A stretch of DNA of 64,000 nt from Bacteroidia bacterium (GCA_016218155.1 JACREQ010000038.1:94005-158004); one strand, 5' to 3'. Positions 1 to 9,145 are shown, numbered from the stretch's first letter. Notes: a model not told the origin generated them from the sequence alone. Numbers and translations: made by a program.

Positions 1-560
1 AAGAAGAAAGTAAAAGATTGGGATATCAGGTCGAAAAGGTTTTACAAATGGCAATTTTTGAGCAAGGTAATTTTAAGTTCAGAATAGAAAATCTTGATAT
101 TCACGATTTGATTTTAAGTATTCAGAATAGCTTTATAATTCAGGTTGAAAAACGTAATGGTACATTAACAACACAACTTGAAGCAACAAAATTTTTTGCA
201 GAAGGTGATGAAGTTCATCTTTCAAATGTTTTTTTAAATCTGCTTGAAAATGCTTTAAAATATTGCGACAAAGATCCTAAAATAGTTATTTCAACAAAAG
301 ACACAAGAAATGGAATATTAATTTCTGTGAAAGATAATGGACTTGGTATAAGCAACGAAGATCAAAAAAAGATTTTTGAAAAATTCTATCGCGTACATAC
401 TGGAAATGTGCATAATGTTAAAGGATTTGGACTTGGGTTAAGTTATGTTAAGTTAATTTGTGATGCCCACAAAGGATATATAAAAGTTGAAAGTGAATTA
501 AATAAAGGATCAGAATTTATAGTATTTTTACCTTATAAACATAAAACAATTAACACATGA
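1..560 (+). CDS. sensor histidine kinase, C-terminal part (5' end outside window)
   Basis: This is the catalytic end of a membrane sensor kinase that would autophosphorylate and pass phosphate to the regulator encoded next. The frame is open from base 3 at the window edge, so the sensor part and most of the His-box domain are missing. The ATP-binding domain is clear: N box NLLENALKY, G1 box DNGLGIS, F box IFEKFYRV and G2 box GFGLGLSYV. The start offered by an in-frame TTG at 18 is only an artefact of the truncation. The stop overlaps the next ATG by 4 bases, so the two genes are translationally coupled. The signal sensed cannot be inferred. Confidence 0.93.
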   Translation, partial: EESKRLGYQVEKVLQMAIFEQGNFKFRIENLDIHDLILSIQNSFIIQVEKRNGTLTTQLEATKFFAEGDEVHLSNVFLNLLENALKYCDKDPKIVISTKDTRNGILISVKDNGLGISNEDQKKIFEKFYRVHTGNVHNVKGFGLGLSYVKLICDAHKGYIKVESELNKGSEFIVFLPYKHKTINT

Positions 561-1249
561 AAGACATTAAAGCTAAAGTACTGATTGCAGAAGACGACCA
601 AAATTTAGGTCATCTTTTAAAAGAATACATGACTGCTAAAGGTTATGATACAGATTTGTTTGTAAACGGTGAAGTTGCACTAAAGGGATTTAAAAACAAC
701 AAATACGATATTTGTATACTCGATGTTATGATGCCAATTAAAGATGGATTTACATTGGCTCAGGACATAAGGGTTATGGATACAGAAGTTCCAATTATTT
801 TCCTTACAGCAAAGGCAATGAAAGAAGATGTGGTTGAGGGATTTAAAATCGGGGCTGATGATTATATAACAAAACCGTTCAGCATGGAAGAATTATTATT
901 CCGTATTGAAGCTGTACTTCGCAGAACAAAGGGCACAGTCAACCAAGATCAAACAGCATTTCAACTTGGAAAATATTTATTCGAATCGAATAAACAAACT
1001 TTACAGCTAGGTAACAAATCTATTAAATTAACAACAAAAGAAGCTGATTTATTGCTTTTACTTTGTCAGCATACCAATGGTGTTCTTGACCGTAATTATG
1101 CTCTCAAAAAAATCTGGCTCGACGATACATATTTTAATGCAAGAAGTATGGATGTATATATCACAAAGCTCCGTAAACATTTAAAAGACGACGAATCAAT
1201 TGAAATTATTAACGTGCACGGAAAAGGGTTTAAGCTTTTAATTAATTAA
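557..1249 (+). CDS. OmpR/PhoB-family response regulator
   Basis: This is a two-domain transcription factor and the cognate partner of the upstream kinase. The receiver domain (about residues 7-120) has the acidic pocket E12-D13-D14, phospho-acceptor D56 in LDVMMP, T84 and K106 in the TKPF turn. The C-terminal winged helix (about 135-230) ends in the usual INVHGKGFKL beta-hairpin of OmpR-like DNA-binding domains. The length of 230 residues is normal for the family. It overlaps the kinase stop by 4 bases. Target genes are not evident here. Confidence 0.95.
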   Translation: MKDIKAKVLIAEDDQNLGHLLKEYMTAKGYDTDLFVNGEVALKGFKNNKYDICILDVMMPIKDGFTLAQDIRVMDTEVPIIFLTAKAMKEDVVEGFKIGADDYITKPFSMEELLFRIEAVLRRTKGTVNQDQTAFQLGKYLFESNKQTLQLGNKSIKLTTKEADLLLLLCQHTNGVLDRNYALKKIWLDDTYFNARSMDVYITKLRKHLKDDESIEIINVHGKGFKLLIN

Positions 1250-1253
1250 AACA

Positions 1254-1694
1254 ATGAGTATTTGGAATAAACCCTTTTTGATAAAAGACCTTCAGCACCA
1301 GATTAAAAATACTCTTGCAGAAACCATTGGCATTGAATTAACCGAAATTACTGACGATTCTTTAAAATGCAGAATGGAGGTTAACAATAAAACCAAACAA
1401 TCAATGGGAATTTTACATGGTGGTGCTTCGGCTGCTTTAGCCGAAACACTTGGAAGTATTGCATCTAATATGATTGTAGATAAAGATAAATATTTCTGCG
1501 TAGGATTAGATATTAATGCCAGCCACCTTCGACCCGTAAAAAGCGGTTATATTTATGCCGAAGCAAAACCCATTCACCTTGGAAAAAAAACTCATGTTTG
1601 GAGAATTGACATTGTAAATGATATGGGAAAGTTGGTTTGTACAAGCCGGCTAACTATGGCAATCCTTAATGTTGCAAGTAAAAGCTTAGAATAA
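1254..1694 (+). CDS. PaaI/EntH-type hotdog-fold acyl-CoA thioesterase
   Basis: This is probably a cytosolic thioesterase hydrolysing an aromatic or short acyl-CoA. In Bacteroidota such proteins often serve menaquinone synthesis (DHNA-CoA thioesterase) or phenylacetate metabolism. The 146-residue length fits a single hotdog domain. The motif MGILHGGASAALAETLGS carries the HGG oxyanion turn (55-57) and the family catalytic Glu (E64). It starts 4 bases after the response-regulator stop, so it may be co-transcribed with the two-component system, though no functional link is visible. Exact substrate is unknown. Confidence 0.88.
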   Translation: MSIWNKPFLIKDLQHQIKNTLAETIGIELTEITDDSLKCRMEVNNKTKQSMGILHGGASAALAETLGSIASNMIVDKDKYFCVGLDINASHLRPVKSGYIYAEAKPIHLGKKTHVWRIDIVNDMGKLVCTSRLTMAILNVASKSLE

Positions 1695-1726
1695 GCTTAT
1701 ATTACATTAGAACAATTAGGTCCGGT

Positions 1727-2158
1727 TTACGAGTAATATGCAACCACAGTATATGTTTCGTGGTTTCTTTCGCCAACTACAAATGTTTCACCTATTTTTA
1801 CCCATGCATGAGCTTCAAGTTTATTATTTGTTTTTCTAACACCAAAATATATAGTTGAAGAAATTCCTCGTTTTTTAAGCATCTTTTTTGCAGTTACTGA
1901 TTGTTCTAAACACTTATTTCTCCAGATAGAATAAGCAACTGCACGTTTTATTGCCTGCTTAATTTTTGTCACCAATACAATATCAAAATCAGATGATTCT
2001 TTGGGCAAATAATTATGCTTTCCCAGACGCTTGGAATAAATACTGAATGGAGTAAAAATTAGTTTTAATCGTGCAAAAAAAGAAAAAGTCCATGCTTCAA
2101 AAAAAAGAGCTCTCTCTTTTGAGGAAACAGTAAAAAACTTGTGAAAAGCTAATCTCAT
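1727..2158 (-). CDS. lasso-peptide B2-like transglutaminase-fold protease
   Basis: In lasso-peptide pathways the B2 protein is the cysteine protease that removes the leader peptide. This 143-residue protein has the B2 signature: a Cys in NKCLEQSVTA (C83) and a His in AHAWV (H117). The third catalytic residue (Asp) is not obvious in the short tail after the His. Its start overlaps the stop of the PqqD-like gene by 4 bases. It is the last gene of a four-gene leftward operon with a PqqD-like protein, a sulfotransferase and an HPr-kinase-like protein. No lasso cyclase is seen, so the true substrate may be another peptide. Confidence 0.8.
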   Translation of the reverse strand: MRLAFHKFFTVSSKERALFFEAWTFSFFARLKLIFTPFSIYSKRLGKHNYLPKESSDFDIVLVTKIKQAIKRAVAYSIWRNKCLEQSVTAKKMLKKRGISSTIYFGVRKTNNKLEAHAWVKIGETFVVGERNHETYTVVAYYS

Positions 2159-2439
2159 TTGCTTACATCAATAAGCTTCTTTTCCAAAACATTTTCAATA
2201 AACACAGTAACTTCATTCTTGCAAGTTTCAGAATCGACATCAAATTCTCTTTGCAACTTATCAACCAGCTCAATAATGCTATGCTCTGTTTCCATTAATT
2301 CCCAGATTCTGGCTGCTACCGGATTGAGTGCAAAATATTTACCACTCTCGGGATGCATCATTACAATCTCGTTATCCATCCTGCTAGAAAGCAACTCTTT
2401 TTTTCTAATGTATTTTATATTTTCGTTTACCATAATCAA
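2155..2439 (-). CDS. PqqD-like peptide-recognition protein (RRE, lasso B1-like)
   Basis: This small protein has the RiPP recognition element fold, which binds leader peptides and delivers them to modifying enzymes. The 94 residues show the typical pattern: a beta-strand segment with DNEIVMMHPESGKYFALN, then the helix PVAARIWELME, then a C-terminal helical region. It is coupled by 4-base overlaps to the sulfotransferase upstream and the B2 protease downstream, the usual B1-B2 order of discrete lasso systems. An alternative start is Met3. The peptide it would bind is not identified. Confidence 0.82.
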   Translation of the reverse strand: MIMVNENIKYIRKKELLSSRMDNEIVMMHPESGKYFALNPVAARIWELMETEHSIIELVDKLQREFDVDSETCKNEVTVFIENVLEKKLIDVSK

Positions 2440-3299
2440 ATTAAAATTTCACCTGAATCAGAAAGATAATTATATTTCTTCATAATTAAAGAATGCTCAT
2501 TTACAATTCTTTGAATGGATTCTTGCGATAACATGTTTTTATAATAACCACTTTTACCAATATTAAAAAAGGTATTACATTTTGCTGGCTTTTCTTTAAA
2601 ACCATTTTCCTTTTCTGCTTTTTTTATATTATCAAAACTACTAAAAGCAATTGCATTTAAAAACTTTTCATCATTATAAGGAATACTCAAAAAATTAAGA
2701 ATTTTTTTAAATTCAGCTACCGGGTTTTGCAATATATCTTCGTAACATATAACTAATACAGGAAAATGGTTTTGTTCTGTCCAGCTTTTAACATGACCAC
2801 TCCATGTAAGCAATCGTTGCCGAACCTGCTGGTTATATTTTTTTGTACTTGCAGCTAAACAAAAATCCTGCTCACACATTTTTTCTACTGTTTTTTCTAC
2901 TGTAGTTGCCATATGATTTGCAAACGAAACTGCAACATCTAATGGATTGCGAACAATATAAATTGCGGATTTTGTTGCATTAACCGGAAACATATTTTCT
3001 CCCGAAATTAATGGCGTATACGCATCGTGTGTTTTTAAAAAAGCATTCTCGTCTTGATTTTCAGCCCATTTTGAAAAAGCAAAACTTCTTAGCTCATCAC
3101 ATTCATTTGCTGTTAATTCAGAAATATCAAAACCTGTATTCTCTTCAATTACATTACGACTACTAAAAATCGTACCGATATCTAATTTATTGATATCAAC
3201 AGGCACATTTGTTTTACTCAAATAATTTGACAAAAACACTCTACACCAGGTATTTCCCGACTTTGGATAAGATGCAAGCCAAACTATATTCTTTTTCAT
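2436..3299 (-). CDS. PAPS-dependent sulfotransferase
   Basis: This enzyme would transfer sulfate from PAPS to a hydroxyl or amine acceptor. The 5'-phosphosulfate loop YPKSGNTW lies at residues 11-18, and the 3'-phosphate motif follows in IYIVRNPLDVAVSF. I start it at the ATG giving MKKNIVW, which overlaps the kinase stop as ATGA; a longer in-frame start 30 bases upstream would overlap far more. It lies between an HPr-kinase-like and a PqqD-like gene, a neighbourhood known from RiPP and lasso-like clusters with tailoring enzymes. The acceptor is unknown; a peptide is the likeliest from context. Confidence 0.88.
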   Translation of the reverse strand: MKKNIVWLASYPKSGNTWCRVFLSNYLSKTNVPVDINKLDIGTIFSSRNVIEENTGFDISELTANECDELRSFAFSKWAENQDENAFLKTHDAYTPLISGENMFPVNATKSAIYIVRNPLDVAVSFANHMATTVEKTVEKMCEQDFCLAASTKKYNQQVRQRLLTWSGHVKSWTEQNHFPVLVICYEDILQNPVAEFKKILNFLSIPYNDEKFLNAIAFSSFDNIKKAEKENGFKEKPAKCNTFFNIGKSGYYKNMLSQESIQRIVNEHSLIMKKYNYLSDSGEILI

Positions 3300-4195
3300 T
3301 TCTTTAAAATATTTTGAACAACTGAGCATAACTGATCAATACAATTAATGTTTTTAGGTTTTAAAATCTTATAACACCTTGCAGAATTAAGCAATAATGT
3401 TATTATTTTAAAATGATTACCTGAATATAAATCACCAACCATACCTAACCTAAAAATATGAATTCTTAGTGCATTAAATTTTTCTATGCCTTTTATTTCC
3501 GTCAGTTCAACAATGTCTTTATCGGTATTTTCCAAAATAAAAATTACTCCCGGCACAAAAATTCCATTAATAAATTCTGCTCTGTTATCGTAACGATATT
3601 TAAACACGTCATTTCTTATAAATTCTAATCCATCACTTGAAATACCAAGCATTTCAACACTATCCTTCCATAATTTTGAAGAGGGAAAAGTTGAATAAAC
3701 TATTGGGGTCCTATCTTTCTCTGAAATTACAGCAATATCATCTGCAATTAAAGGATATCCGAATTTTTTATTTAAAGCTAGTGCAATTGTTGATTTTCCA
3801 ATTCCGGAATTTGCAGTAAACAAAATCGCTTTATTATCAACAACAATTCCGCTTGAATGTATAGGTAGCCATCCTCTTTGATGTAAAAGTATTGCTATTA
3901 CAGAGCTAAACAAATATACTCTTACATCTCTCGCATCTGCATCTGTTTCGGGCTGAACAATAATTTTATCACCATTACAAACATAAAATGATGCCCAAGG
4001 CTTAAATCTTATAATAAACTCGTTTGCTGATATTTGAAATCTAAAGCCATCATAAGTGCTGCCAGAAATACTTTTTGGAATCTCACCTAAAGAAATTGTT
4101 GCTTGAATTTCTCCTGTAGCTTCTAGAAATTCAGGTATCTCTATTTCTGAAGAAAAGATTAAGCCAAAAGCAGTATAGATGTATTTTGAAACCAA
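3296..4195 (-). CDS. HPr kinase-like P-loop kinase
   Basis: Homologues of the HPr kinase C-terminal domain occur in lasso-peptide clusters, where some phosphorylate the peptide. This 299-residue protein has H113 in LPIHSSGIV, a Walker A ANSGIGKST at 128-136, and the acidic pair in LIADDIAVI (D152, D153), matching the order in HPr kinase. The N-terminal 100 residues are beta-rich and unlike the HPr-kinase sensor domain. It is the first gene of the four-gene leftward operon. It is not the PTS regulator itself, since no HPr or PTS gene is nearby. Activity is inferred from motifs only. Confidence 0.78.
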   Translation of the reverse strand: MVSKYIYTAFGLIFSSEIEIPEFLEATGEIQATISLGEIPKSISGSTYDGFRFQISANEFIIRFKPWASFYVCNGDKIIVQPETDADARDVRVYLFSSVIAILLHQRGWLPIHSSGIVVDNKAILFTANSGIGKSTIALALNKKFGYPLIADDIAVISEKDRTPIVYSTFPSSKLWKDSVEMLGISSDGLEFIRNDVFKYRYDNRAEFINGIFVPGVIFILENTDKDIVELTEIKGIEKFNALRIHIFRLGMVGDLYSGNHFKIITLLLNSARCYKILKPKNINCIDQLCSVVQNILKK

Positions 4196-4326
4196 CTTAT
4201 TTTAAAATATCAAAAATACAAATAAATACTTATTGATAATTGACTTCAAAACACTCCTTTTGTGACTTCTGTTTTTAATCATTTTACAACTAGCTATATT
4301 TCTTCGCATTACCTTTTTAAAATGAT

Positions 4327-4358
4327 TTTGCAGTAAAACTCGAATTTTCTTAATTTTG
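4327..4358 (+). promoter_or_regulatory. Bacteroidota-type promoter for the secreted-protein gene at 4377
   Basis: A TTTG at 4327-4330 and TAATTTTG at 4351-4358 match the -33 TTTG and -7 TAnnTTTG consensus of the Bacteroidota primary sigma factor, with 20 bases between. Transcription would start near 4365, just before the ATG at 4377. Confidence 0.6.
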
Positions 4359-4376
4359 CCTTTTAAAAACTTAACT

Positions 4377-5285
4377 ATGAAAAAATTTACTTTTTTAATT
4401 TTTGGCTTATTTGCATTTACTCAAACCACTTTATTTGCCCAACAAATTTCAAATGCAGGTTTTGAAGTTTGGGAAAGTACCGAAAAAGCAACCGGTTGGG
4501 ATGGTTCAAACATTCATACCACTTATTTGGGTTTTCCTGTTAATGTTGTTACAACTACTCAGGACAATACCAACCAGCATAGTGGAACTTATTGCATTAA
4601 AACAACTTCCAAACAAATAATGACAGGATTTCCTGTTAACCCTGGATTTTTCACTCTTGGAACCTTCTGGTTTACAATCAGTCCGCAAAACGGTGGTGCA
4701 AAAGGTGGTATTCCTTTCGTTGGTCGCCCCGATTCACTTGTAGGATATTACAAAGGAACACTTATGGGAAACGATAAATTTACATTCTTTTTCGAATCCT
4801 GGAAAGGAAACCACACAACTAGTGTTGGACACGACACTTTGTTAATTGCAAGTTCTACAAATAGTTATAACAGATTTGCTCAAAAAATTAATTATTCCGA
4901 CTCATCTACTCCGGATAGTATGAACATAGTAATTAGTAGTTCGGACATGTTCACTCAGGCAAACATTACAGCAAATTCAGTATTGTATGTTGACGATTTA
5001 TCATTGATTTATGGTTCAGTAAGCGTTTTGGATATTAATTTTAATAATAATTTTAATGTTTACGCAGATGCATCTGATGTTATTGTTGATTTAAAATTTG
5101 AAAAAGAAACAAAAACAGATATTTCAATATTTAATTATGCTGGACAATTATTGTATAATAAAACAGTACGCTCAACGGCTTCACAAGAAAAATTCAGTTT
5201 AAATAATTTCAGTAAAGGAGCATTTGTAATTTTTGTTACAACAGATAGCAATAAAAAGTTTTCACAAAAAATTATTATTAACTAA
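4377..5285 (+). CDS. secreted protein with type IX secretion-like C-terminal domain
   Basis: This is an exported beta-rich protein of 302 residues. I start it at the ATG that begins a normal signal peptide ending in TTLFAQQ; the longer frame from a TTG at 4356 adds only seven residues. The mature part begins SNAGFEVWE and resembles the carbohydrate-binding (PCMD-like) proteins of Bacteroidota, ending with a segment VLYVDDLSLIYG. The last 75 residues have the features of a type IX sorting domain, including ISIFNYAGQLLYN and a final KKFSQKIIIN strand. It precedes a TonB receptor and resembles the lipoprotein beyond it. Surface attachment or release is likely; the ligand is unknown. Confidence 0.8.
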   Translation: MKKFTFLIFGLFAFTQTTLFAQQISNAGFEVWESTEKATGWDGSNIHTTYLGFPVNVVTTTQDNTNQHSGTYCIKTTSKQIMTGFPVNPGFFTLGTFWFTISPQNGGAKGGIPFVGRPDSLVGYYKGTLMGNDKFTFFFESWKGNHTTSVGHDTLLIASSTNSYNRFAQKINYSDSSTPDSMNIVISSSDMFTQANITANSVLYVDDLSLIYGSVSVLDINFNNNFNVYADASDVIVDLKFEKETKTDISIFNYAGQLLYNKTVRSTASQEKFSLNNFSKGAFVIFVTTDSNKKFSQKIIIN

Positions 5286-5329
5286 TTTTAAACACCTAAC
5301 TCATTAAACTACCATCTGTAAAGTAATTA

Positions 5330-7717
5330 ATGAAAAAACACTCCACAAAATATTTTCTAATTATTAGTATAATACTTTATGGTACTTTGTTTTCGTTTTC
5401 TTCTTTTTCGCAAAAAAGCACAGTAAAAGGAAAGGTAACCGAACAAGATTCAAATGAGCCTATTCCATTTGTTAATATTGAAGTAAAAGATCAGAAGAAA
5501 GGTACATTAACCGACCTTAATGGTGATTTTATTTTAGAACTAAATCCCGGCGATTATAATTTAGTGTTTTCATCCATTGGATACGAAAAATATTTAATGT
5601 CGGTAAGTATAAAAACATATAATACTGTAACTTTAAATATTGTAATGAAACCATCTGTTCAAGAGTTAAATCTTGTTGTGGTTTCGGCATCAAAATATGA
5701 ACAGAAACTTGAAGATGCAACTAATACTATTGAAATCATTAAACCAAGTTCACTAGAAAATAAAAATATTTTAACCATAGACAGGGCTGTTGAATCTGTT
5801 CCGGGTGTTGCAATTGTTGATAATGAGCCACAAATAAGAGGTGGAAGTGGGTTTAGCTCAGGACTTGGTAGTCGGGTAATGATACTGATTGATGAAATTC
5901 CTATACTTCGTCCAGATGCCGGCAGACCTGTATGGAATTTTTTACCCGTTGAAGACGTTGAACAAATAGAAGTAATTAAAGGCGCATCATCAGTTATGTA
6001 TGGCTCATCTGCATTAAACGGTGCAATTAATATCAGAACCTCTTACCCTAAAGAAAAGTCCTTAACAAAGGTCACAATGCATAGTGGTATTTACAGTGTA
6101 CCACCAAGAAGATATAATAAATCGTGGGCAGGTTTTAACCCAGTAATTTCCGGCACAAGCTTTTTACACTCCAAAAGAATAAATAATTTCGATTACGTTA
6201 TTGGTGGAAATTTTCTTTCAAATCCTGGATATATAAGCGGTCCGACACAAGATACTACAGGAGAATACAATAAGGGAGAATACGAAAAAAACTTCAGGGT
6301 TAACTTTGGAACCAGAGTTCGTTCAAATAAAATCGAGAATTTAACATATGGTATTAATGGCAATTGCATGTATTCAAAAAACACACAATCATTCTTTTGG
6401 ATGGATGCTGACACAAATATGTTCAGATCATATCCCGGTGCCATAACAAATTTCAGCGAATATCAGTTTTATATCGACCCTTATGTAAAATACTTCGGCT
6501 CTAAAGGCGCCTCACATGCATTTAGAAACCGTTTTTACTACAGCAATAACGATGCAAATAACAACCAATCAACTATGTCGTATTTTATTTATAACGAATA
6601 CGCATTTTCTAAAAAATTCAGCAAACTTAAAGACCTGGTAATAAACTCAGGAATAATGAATATGTACTCCTATTCATTTGGAAAGGTCTTCTCTGGTACT
6701 TTTGGAGAGGAAGGCGCTAAATCATCAGAAAATTTAGCAGTAAATATTCATGTAGAAAAAAAGTTTTTTAATATTGTTACAGTTTCAGGAGGATCAAGAT
6801 GGGAGTATTATAAGCTTTCAGAATTTGAGGACAATAAACCAATCTTTATGGCAGGAGTAAATCTTAAAGCAACAAAGATCACTTACGTTAGAGCCTCATT
6901 CGGACAAGGGTTCCGGTTTCCAAGTATTGGAGAAAGATATATTTCAACTTATTCCGGCAGTTTTGGTATTTACCCAAACCCAGATTTAAAATCGGAAACA
7001 AGCTGGAATGCAGAAGTCGGCTTAAAACAACTTTTTAAAATATCAAAATTTGAAGGTTTTATTGATATCTGTGGCTTCAGGCAAGAGTATAAAAACTATG
7101 TTGAGTTTAATGCAGGGCTTTGGGGTACAAATACTGACTTTACCAAAAACCTTGGTTACAAATTTTTAAACACTGCCGACGCACGCGTTTTAGGAATTGA
7201 TTGCTCAATAATGGGTGAAGCTAAATTCAGTAAAGATTTTTCGATGGGACTTTTATGCGGTTATACTTATTCAAAACCTGTTTGCCTTGAACCCAATGAA
7301 GTTTACTATAAAGATCCGAATCAATCTATGGTTTTTGATTACACTCACACCTCATCTGATACAACCGGATATATTTTAAAATACAGATTTGAACAACTTG
7401 CAAAATTTGATATTGAATTTAATTATAAAAAAGTAACGTTAGGTGGAAGTGCTAAATATTACGGCTATATGCGAAATATTGATAAATTCTTTTATAATTT
7501 TGATCGTCCGGGTTATTTTCAAACTGGTATCAAACAATACAGACAAGAACATGATAAAGGAACTCTTGTATATGATGTCCGCATAAGTTACGACACTAAA
7601 AAACATTTTAAATTTGCATTTTTAATTAATAATCTTTTAAATACTGAATATTCATTACGACCTATCTCTGTTGAAGCACCCAGAGTAACCTCACTTCAAA
7701 TTGTTTATAAAATATAA
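5330..7717 (+). CDS. TonB-dependent outer-membrane receptor
   Basis: This 795-residue protein is an outer-membrane active transporter driven by TonB-ExbBD. In order it has a signal peptide (1-28), a carboxypeptidase-D regulatory-like domain (about 30-100; VKGKVTEQDSNEPIPFVNIE), a plug (about 125-240; DRAVESVPGVAI, QIRGGSGFSSG, VIKGASSVMYGSSALNGAIN) and a beta-barrel ending in an aromatic strand (TSLQIVYKI). No SusD partner follows. Instead it is bracketed by two secreted PCMD-like proteins, suggesting that they present a ligand to it. The substrate could be a glycan, siderophore or peptide; the sequence does not say. Confidence 0.93.
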   Translation: MKKHSTKYFLIISIILYGTLFSFSSFSQKSTVKGKVTEQDSNEPIPFVNIEVKDQKKGTLTDLNGDFILELNPGDYNLVFSSIGYEKYLMSVSIKTYNTVTLNIVMKPSVQELNLVVVSASKYEQKLEDATNTIEIIKPSSLENKNILTIDRAVESVPGVAIVDNEPQIRGGSGFSSGLGSRVMILIDEIPILRPDAGRPVWNFLPVEDVEQIEVIKGASSVMYGSSALNGAINIRTSYPKEKSLTKVTMHSGIYSVPPRRYNKSWAGFNPVISGTSFLHSKRINNFDYVIGGNFLSNPGYISGPTQDTTGEYNKGEYEKNFRVNFGTRVRSNKIENLTYGINGNCMYSKNTQSFFWMDADTNMFRSYPGAITNFSEYQFYIDPYVKYFGSKGASHAFRNRFYYSNNDANNNQSTMSYFIYNEYAFSKKFSKLKDLVINSGIMNMYSYSFGKVFSGTFGEEGAKSSENLAVNIHVEKKFFNIVTVSGGSRWEYYKLSEFEDNKPIFMAGVNLKATKITYVRASFGQGFRFPSIGERYISTYSGSFGIYPNPDLKSETSWNAEVGLKQLFKISKFEGFIDICGFRQEYKNYVEFNAGLWGTNTDFTKNLGYKFLNTADARVLGIDCSIMGEAKFSKDFSMGLLCGYTYSKPVCLEPNEVYYKDPNQSMVFDYTHTSSDTTGYILKYRFEQLAKFDIEFNYKKVTLGGSAKYYGYMRNIDKFFYNFDRPGYFQTGIKQYRQEHDKGTLVYDVRISYDTKKHFKFAFLINNLLNTEYSLRPISVEAPRVTSLQIVYKI

Positions 7718-7721
7718 TCTG

Positions 7722-8495
7722 ATGAATAATAAAAAAGCATTTTTTGTTCTTGGTTTAATTGCAGTTTCTTTGCTCCTTGTTTTTGTTAATGCATGTAAGA
7801 AAGATCCTGCCGAGACAACTCCTGTTGATACAACAAATCACACTATTACATGTCAGTTAAATATTCCGGGCGGCTGTCTCGACCAATGGGTAACTGTTGG
7901 AGCAGATGGCTCAACATGGATTGAACCAGGGGGTGATTTTTTAAGAACATTAAATGAATTAAGTTCCATGCCTCCTGAAATTGGTGGTCCCGGACCCGTT
8001 ACTGTTGTAGAAACTACAGATTCGTACTCTGGAAAAGCCGCAAAACTTACTACAAAAATATTTCATCCATTACCAACTACAAATATTGTATTGCCAGGAA
8101 TGTTAGGTGCAACAAGACTTGACATACCCAATCAGACTATTCACATCGGCAAACCATATACCTTTAAACCAGTAAAATTTCAGGGTTATTATAAATACCA
8201 GCCTGTAAATGGTGACTCTGCACTTGTACTGATTTTACTGTCGAAGTATAATTCCGGCACTGGCAAACGCGATACTATCGGTTATGTGAGACAAACCTAT
8301 ACCGCGGCCATAACAACTTATACTAAAATAGAGCTTCCTATTTATTATTATCCGGCACATATTTCTGAAACACCTGACTCATTATCATTAATTATTATTT
8401 CAAGTGCAGGATTAAATCTTCAAAGCTTAACACAGTGTACAGGACAAGATGGAAGTACTTTATGGATGGACGAAATTTCGTTTATAATGCCTTAA
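7722..8495 (+). CDS. PCMD-like surface lipoprotein
   Basis: This 257-residue lipoprotein follows the TonB receptor by 4 bases. I start it at ATG 7722, giving MNNKKAFFVLGL and a lipobox at VFVNACKKD; a longer frame from 7701 would run into the receptor gene. The C-terminal half resembles the protein at 4377: both have FQGYYKY/VGYYKG, a DT-I/L-containing strand, PDS-L/M-N/S-I-I-SS and a terminal VDD/MDE-ISF pattern. It may be the surface ligand-binding partner of the receptor, replacing a SusD. Function is inferred from position and fold only. Confidence 0.75.
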   Translation: MNNKKAFFVLGLIAVSLLLVFVNACKKDPAETTPVDTTNHTITCQLNIPGGCLDQWVTVGADGSTWIEPGGDFLRTLNELSSMPPEIGGPGPVTVVETTDSYSGKAAKLTTKIFHPLPTTNIVLPGMLGATRLDIPNQTIHIGKPYTFKPVKFQGYYKYQPVNGDSALVLILLSKYNSGTGKRDTIGYVRQTYTAAITTYTKIELPIYYYPAHISETPDSLSLIIISSAGLNLQSLTQCTGQDGSTLWMDEISFIMP

Positions 8496-8587
8496 ATTTA
8501 CTCTGGGTAGTGCAAAGCGATCAAGAACTTACGCAACACTAAGTTTCTAACATTAAAGAATAATACCTCGGCTTTAATATGAGCTTC

Positions 8588-9145
8588 TTAAGCTGTTATT
8601 GGCAAACACTGATACTGTTCTGATTGTAAATATTCTAAATATTTTGGAAGCACTTTTTCAAGATTATTCCAGGCTTTTTTACTATCATGAAAAACCAGAA
8701 CTGCACCAGGTCGTGTGGCTTTAATAATTCTGTTTAAAATTTTCTTTGCAGATTCTTTTACTTCGTAATCCTTACTTAAACATGTCCATGCAACTATTTT
8801 ATACTCTTTTCTGATTGCAAGCCATTGTAGTGGCGATATTTTACCATAAGGTGGACGAAACAACTTAGATTTAACAAAATGTGCTGCTTTTTTTACATCG
8901 TCTTTGTAAATCTTGTTCGAACTTTTCCACCCGTTTCTATGAGAATAGGAATGATTCCCTACTGAATGCCCCTGTTTTAATATATCTGAATAAATTTCAG
9001 GAAAGGCTTCAACATTTTTTCCTAGACAAAAGAATGTTGCCTTAGCATTAAATTCTTTTAACAACGACAACACCCGAGTTGTAATCTCGGGTGTTGGTCC
9101 GTCGTCAAAAGTTAAAAAAATTTGTTTCTCGTTTATCGACTTCAT
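8588..9145 (-). CDS. NodB-type polysaccharide deacetylase
   Basis: This enzyme removes acetyl groups from amino sugars such as peptidoglycan or chitin-like polymers. The NodB motifs are present: TFDDGP (motif 1), GNHSYSH with the HxxxH metal ligands (motif 2), and RPPYGK (motif 3), followed by VLVFHDS. The 185-residue length covers just the catalytic domain. I start it at ATG 9145 instead of the TTG at 9154. There is no clear signal peptide, which is odd for a cell-wall enzyme. It is convergent with the lipoprotein gene and follows the DUF2723 gene, 24 bases downstream. Confidence 0.88.
   Translation of the reverse strand: MKSINEKQIFLTFDDGPTPEITTRVLSLLKEFNAKATFFCLGKNVEAFPEIYSDILKQGHSVGNHSYSHRNGWKSSNKIYKDDVKKAAHFVKSKLFRPPYGKISPLQWLAIRKEYKIVAWTCLSKDYEVKESAKKILNRIIKATRPGAVLVFHDSKKAWNNLEKVLPKYLEYLQSEQYQCLPITA

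Noticed and set aside
2159..2485. 108-codon plus-strand ORF opposite the PqqD-like gene
   Set aside because: No motif or start context; the leftward operon with 4-base overlaps explains the sequence.
4196..4280. 26-codon leftward ORF as a lasso precursor (start at 4278)
   Set aside because: It has no leader/core pattern (no conserved Thr at -2, no core ring residue at position 7-9) and looks like AT-rich noise.
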